Shown here: positions 5,790 to 8,645 of the stretch, piece by piece
Position numbering within the stretch: the stretch's first letter is position 1
Layout: each line of letters starts with the position of its first letter
From: Sutterella sp. UBA1442
GTDB taxonomy: Bacteria > Pseudomonadota > Gammaproteobacteria > Burkholderiales > Burkholderiaceae_F
DNA: 8,645 nt
Assembly (NCBI GenBank): GCA_002329575.1
Contig: DCTK01000121.1
Coordinates: 8,772 to 17,416 of the forward strand
Direction: 5' to 3'
Program-made: the position numbers and the translations under genes
The notes under the pieces: model-generated
The model's input: only the letters and a program-made list of their open reading frames with translations
Told to the model about the DNA's origin: nothing
Databases searched by the model: none

Positions 5790-6971
5790 ATGGGACCGGC
5801 TCCTGAGCCCAACCTCACGGTGCTCTACACTCGCGCGTTACCTGAAGCCTTCCGTCGTTACTCTGCCAAGGTCTCCATTTTGACGAGCTCCGTGCAGTAT
5901 GAAAATGACGACGTCATGCGTCCGATCTGGGGTGATGATTACTCGATTTGCTGCTGTGTTTCTGCTACCGAAACCGGCAAGGAAATGCAATTCTTCGGCG
6001 CTCGAGCCAACTTGGCTAAGTGCTTACTTTACGCAATCAATGGCGGTGTGGATGAGAAAAGTGGAGTTCAAGTGGGCCCGGCCTACCAACCCATCACCAG
6101 CGAAGTGCTCGATTATGACGAAGTGCTCAAGAAGTTTGACGTCATGATGTATTGGCTTGCGGGCTTGTATGTTAATACGCTCAATCTTATCCAATACATG
6201 CATGATAAATACTTCTATGAAGCCGCTGAAATGGCTCTTATCGACACGGATGTGCGTCGTACCTTTGCCACCGGTATCGCCGGATTCTCGCACGTGGTCG
6301 ACTCGCTTTGCGCCATCAAGTATGCACGTGTTAAGCCTGTTCGTAACGAAGCCGGTGTCGCTGTCGATTTTGAAATTGAAGGCGATTTCCCCCGTTATGG
6401 CAATGATGATGATCGCGCCGACCAAATTGCTGTGTGGCTTTTGAAGTCCTTTATGACAAAGTTGCGTCGTTTCCACACGTATCGCAATTCTGAAGCTACA
6501 ACGTCGATTTTGACGATCACTTCCAATGTGGTTTATGGGAAGGCAACGGGCACTTTGCCTGATGGTCGTAAGGCCGGTGAACCGCTTTCGCCGGGAGCCA
6601 ATCCGAGTTACGGCGCTGAAAAGAATGGGCTTTTGGCTTCCCTGAACTCCGTGGCGAAGTTGCCGTACGAATACGCTTTGGACGGTATTTCCAATACGCA
6701 AACGATTAGTCCTGACGCGCTCGGTCACTCCGAAGAGGAGCGTGCAGACAACCTCGTGCGAGTAATGGACGGTTACTTCAAGCGTGGGGCTCACCATCTC
6801 AACGTCAACGTATTTGGAACTGAAAAGTTGATTGACGCGATGGAGCATCCTGAAAAGCCGGAATATGCCAATTTTACTATCCGTGTGTCCGGATATGCGG
6901 TGAAGTTCATTGACCTGACGCGTGAGCAACAGCTTGACGTGATCAGCAGAACTTGCCACAAGCAACTCTAA
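5790..6971 (+). CDS. pflB: Pyruvate formate-lyase, C-terminal half (up to 393 residues, from an ATG just after the TGA)
   Basis: It lies in the same frame as the upstream half, with an ATG 6 bases after the TGA, so reinitiation is conceivable; only a weak GTGAG is available as a ribosome binding site. The start residue corresponds to the internal Met of the conserved MGPAPEPN motif, so the ATG is fortuitous. The half carries [14 protein letters not shown] (28-41), CCC at 54-56 with the catalytic Cys pair, [60 protein letters not shown] and the glycyl radical motif RVSGYAV with Gly368. It holds both redox-active sites of the enzyme but lacks the N-terminal half of the barrel. The normal stop is TAA, and a terminator follows at once. 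Confidence 0.72.
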   Translation: MGPAPEPNLTVLYTRALPEAFRRYSAKVSILTSSVQYENDDVMRPIWGDDYSICCCVSATETGKEMQFFGARANLAKCLLYAINGGVDEKSGVQVGPAYQPITSEVLDYDEVLKKFDVMMYWLAGLYVNTLNLIQYMHDKYFYEAAEMALIDTDVRRTFATGIAGFSHVVDSLCAIKYARVKPVRNEAGVAVDFEIEGDFPRYGNDDDRADQIAVWLLKSFMTKLRRFHTYRNSEATTSILTITSNVVYGKATGTLPDGRKAGEPLSPGANPSYGAEKNGLLASLNSVAKLPYEYALDGISNTQTISPDALGHSEEERADNLVRVMDGYFKRGAHHLNVNVFGTEKLIDAMEHPEKPEYANFTIRVSGYAVKFIDLTREQQLDVISRTCHKQL

Positions 6972-6983
6972 TTTGCTTGCTTG

Positions 6984-7031
6984 CCGCCGACGTCGAGTAC
7001 ATTAGTAACCGACGTCGGCGGGTTCTTTTTT
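6984..7031 (+). terminator. Intrinsic terminator after pflB
   Basis: A perfect 12-bp GC-rich stem pairs CCGCCGACGTCG (6984-6995) with CGACGTCGGCGG (7010-7021) around a 14-base loop, followed by GTTCTTTTTT. It begins 13 bases after the pflB stop. It should uncouple pflA from most pflB transcription, leaving pflA to readthrough or a weak promoter. Confidence 0.92.
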
Positions 7032-7085
7032 CAGGCGGCTCGCGTACGTTTTGCTCCTTTTATCGATGTTGCAGAGGTGATCGCT

Positions 7086-7826
7086 TTGACAACTGGAAGA
7101 ATCCACTCTTTTGAAAGTTTTGGCTCGGTAGACGGACCGGGGGTGCGCTTTGTTGTCTTTATGCAGGGCTGCCGAATGCGTTGCCGTTATTGTCACAACC
7201 CTGATACGTGGAATGAAAATATCGGGCAAACGTACACAGCCCAAGAGGTCCTTAATCGCGCTCTTCGTTATCGTGACTATTGGGGAGAGGTTGGCGGTAT
7301 TACGGTAAGCGGGGGCGAGCCGCTATTGCAGATGGATTTTGTGACCGAACTTTTCACACTGGCTAAAAAAGAAGGAATTCACACGGCATTGGATACGGCA
7401 GCCGGTCCCTATCGTGAAGAACCCGAGTTTAAATCCCAATTCGATAAGCTCATGGCCGTCACGGACTTGGTTCTTTTAGATATCAAGCACATTGATGAGC
7501 AAAGTCATAAAAAATTGACTGGTATCACCAATGCTTACGCATTGTCTGCCGCTCGATATTTAGACAGCATTGGAAAACCCGTGTGGATTCGGCACGTGCT
7601 TGTGCCTGGTTACACCGATGACGACAAAGCGCTTGAAGCCTTGGCAGACTTTTTGACAAGTCTTAATAACATAGAGCGCATTGAGGTTTTACCTTTTCAT
7701 AATCTCGCTGCATTTAAATGGAAAGAGTTGGGAATTAAGTACACGTTGGCGGAGACCTTACCGCCGACACAAAAACGAATTGATAATGCCCGCAAAATTT
7801 TGTCACGAGCTGGACTAGTGTCTTGA
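7086..7826 (+). CDS. pflA: Pyruvate formate-lyase activating enzyme (radical SAM)
   Basis: Uses a [4Fe-4S] cluster and S-adenosylmethionine to take a hydrogen from the radical glycine of PflB, activating it anaerobically. From the TTG at 7086 the product is 246 residues, the same length as E. coli PflA. The cluster motif CRMRCRYC places its cysteines at 29, 33 and 36, the E. coli positions. The N-terminus GRIHSFESFGSVDGPGVRF (4-22), SGGEP (75-79, SAM binding) and later VTDLVLLDIK and KPVWIRHVLVPGYTDD are family hallmarks. The TTG start is chosen because AGAGG (7073-7077) sits 8 bases upstream and the length fits. A GTG at 7077 would bury that site, and an in-frame start further upstream at 6981 would fall in the terminator. 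No clear promoter is visible between terminator and gene. It ends in TGA, showing that TGA is a normal stop here. Confidence 0.95.
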   Translation: MTTGRIHSFESFGSVDGPGVRFVVFMQGCRMRCRYCHNPDTWNENIGQTYTAQEVLNRALRYRDYWGEVGGITVSGGEPLLQMDFVTELFTLAKKEGIHTALDTAAGPYREEPEFKSQFDKLMAVTDLVLLDIKHIDEQSHKKLTGITNAYALSAARYLDSIGKPVWIRHVLVPGYTDDDKALEALADFLTSLNNIERIEVLPFHNLAAFKWKELGIKYTLAETLPPTQKRIDNARKILSRAGLVS

Positions 7827-7850
7827 AGGCGGTTTTGACGGCCCTAACTC

Positions 7851-7856
7851 TATAAT
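7851..7856 (+). promoter_or_regulatory. Perfect -10 element upstream of the acyltransferase gene
   Basis: TATAAT at 7851-7856 matches consensus exactly and would start transcription near 7863, 23 bases before the ATG. The nearest -35-like hexamers are badly spaced: TTGACG (7835-7840) is 10 bases away and TTGAAG (7823-7828) is 22. The promoter is therefore plausible but not certain. Confidence 0.4.
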
Positions 7857-7885
7857 AAACGGCGTTATAACCGGATACGCGCACT

Positions 7886-8645
7886 ATGAAATTCTTTATT
7901 CGTCTGATTGCTTGTCTGTCACTGGAGAGCGTAAGAAGTCTCGGGACAGTGCTCGGCGGGCTTCTATATCGCTTCAATCGCCCTTTTAGAGGTCATTTGA
8001 AAGAAAATTTGGGCTACGCTGGGCTTTATTCTGAGGATTTTGCCAAGCGCGTTGCCAAGCATATCGGTATTCAGGCCCTGGAGGCCGTGTGGGTACTTGG
8101 CCGAAGTCACGAAGAGGTTATTGCTCAAACACGTATTGACGAGTCTTCATACAAAGTGTTCGATGAGGTGTTTGCCTCTGGTCGGCCTGTGGTCTTTTTG
8201 ACACCTCATGTCGGTTGTTATGAAGTAGCGCCCATGCGTGTGGAAAAGGAATGGTTAGCCGGTACGGATCGAAAGTTAGCCATTTTGTACCGCATGCCAA
8301 AGAAGAAATATTTGCGCGAAATTGTCAGTAAAGGCCGTGCCTCTAGCAATATTGTGCCTGCACCGGCCGATCTCGGCGGGGTGCGCCAAATCATCAAGAT
8401 TTTGCGTGCCGGCGGTCTAGTTGGGATTTTGCCCGATCAATTGCCTAAAAACGGTGAGGGTGTTTGGGCGAGTTTCTTCGGTAAGCCTGCTTATACCATG
8501 ACCTTGCCTCTAAGACTGATGAAGCAGTTCAATGCGCCGGCCATTATGGTTCGTGTCGAGCGGGAACGCGGTGGATGGTGTATCTTTTGCAAGGTGTGGG
8601 ACTATGAGTTAACGGGGCAGGATTGTGATGCCGAAGCGTTCAATC
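7886..8645 (+). CDS. LpxL/HtrB-type lysophospholipid acyltransferase, N-terminal 253 residues; gene runs off the right edge
   Basis: A member of the LpxL/LpxM (HtrB/MsbB) family, which adds secondary acyl chains from acyl-ACP to Kdo-lipid A at the inner face of the cytoplasmic membrane. A hydrophobic N-terminus (residues 2-28) with a few basic residues resembles the usual membrane anchor. The catalytic HX4E motif is TPHVGCYEV, with His108 and Glu113. ILPDQLPKNGEGVWASFFGK (181-200) is the conserved DQxP...GvxxxFFG block, followed by PAYT. ILYRMPKKKYLREIVSKGR (133-151) matches the acyl-acceptor-side region. About 40 or more residues are missing at the window edge. The ribosome binding site is poor (GGA at 7873-7875, 10 bases upstream), yet this ATG gives a proper family N-terminus. 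Which acyl position or chain length it handles cannot be read, so no symbol is given. Confidence 0.88.
   Translation, partial: MKFFIRLIACLSLESVRSLGTVLGGLLYRFNRPFRGHLKENLGYAGLYSEDFAKRVAKHIGIQALEAVWVLGRSHEEVIAQTRIDESSYKVFDEVFASGRPVVFLTPHVGCYEVAPMRVEKEWLAGTDRKLAILYRMPKKKYLREIVSKGRASSNIVPAPADLGGVRQIIKILRAGGLVGILPDQLPKNGEGVWASFFGKPAYTMTLPLRLMKQFNAPAIMVRVERERGGWCIFCKVWDYELTGQDCDAEAFN

Larger units (their letters stand above)
4725..6971 (+). pseudogene. pflB: pflB, formate C-acetyltransferase (pyruvate formate-lyase), interrupted by an in-frame TGA
   Basis: The enzyme converts pyruvate and CoA to acetyl-CoA and formate anaerobically, using a glycyl radical. Read through the TGA at 5781-5783 (codon 353), the frame gives 748 codons against 760 residues in E. 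coli PflB, and it aligns without a gap around the stop. The E. coli stretch FRFLNTLYTMGP corresponds to FRFLHT, stop, EN, MGP, so the stop replaces a leucine; one substitution from TTA suffices. Everything else is conserved: the substrate-binding N-terminal half, the adjacent catalytic cysteines (codons 410-411) and RVSGYAV with the radical glycine (codon 723). The start has AGGAG (4713-4717) 7 bases upstream. A recent nonsense mutation or a base-call error fits best; readthrough or expression as two chains cannot be excluded from sequence. Confidence 0.8.

Noticed and set aside
5781..5815. Selenocysteine insertion at the pflB TGA, with GGCTCCTGAGCC (5798-5809) as a SECIS-like hairpin
   Set aside because: The affected residue is leucine in the family, not cysteine, the catalytic cysteines lie elsewhere, the hairpin is tiny without the usual GU apical loop, and its bases are explained by the conserved MGPAPEPN codons.
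6024..6965. 313-codon open frame antisense to the C-terminal half of pflB
   Set aside because: It mirrors the codon pattern of the strongly conserved pflB frame, shows no recognisable protein family, and has no ribosome binding site.
6981..7085. Longer pflA starting at 6981
   Set aside because: The extension is translated from the pflB terminator hairpin and its T-run, is not PflA-like, and would exceed the family length by 35 residues.

Overview
The window looks like chromosome from a betaproteobacterium, most likely a gut-type member of the Burkholderiales such as the Sutterella/Parasutterella group. This is inferred from three things: roughly balanced base composition, an S-adenosylhomocysteine (SAH) riboswitch in front of ahcY (a beta/gammaproteobacterial arrangement), and anaerobic pyruvate formate-lyase genes next to housekeeping genes. 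No tRNA, rRNA, insertion sequence, phage gene or CRISPR array is visible.

Layout. On the minus strand at the left edge is the N-terminal half of ahcY (1-729). It is preceded by a well-formed SAH riboswitch (771-834) and a stem-loop (844-870) that follows trpS (880-2196). A divergent promoter region (2197-2389) separates trpS from nfsB, a stand-alone nitroreductase gene (2390-3046). nfsB and metK (3158-4333, minus) converge on a bidirectional terminator (3068-3108). The 391-base metK/pflB intergenic region holds a SAM-II-like riboswitch candidate in the metK leader (4413-4466), a candidate metK promoter and four copies of AAAACAG arranged as inverted repeats. Plus-strand pflB (4725-6971) is interrupted by an in-frame TGA at codon 353. 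A strong terminator separates it from pflA (7086-7826). The window ends inside an LpxL-type acyltransferase gene (7886 onward).

How the genes work together. MetK makes S-adenosylmethionine (SAM). Methyltransferases turn SAM into SAH, and AhcY removes SAH, so the synthesis and disposal ends of the cycle both lie here. Each seems to have its own metabolite-sensing leader: one that should lower metK when SAM is high, and one that should raise ahcY when SAH is high. PflA is a radical-SAM enzyme that uses SAM to install the glycyl radical on PflB, so the pfl genes depend on the product of the divergent metK gene.

The two points most worth checking are the TGA that splits an otherwise well-conserved pflB, and the compact pseudoknot upstream of metK that resembles the SAM-II/SAM-V class.
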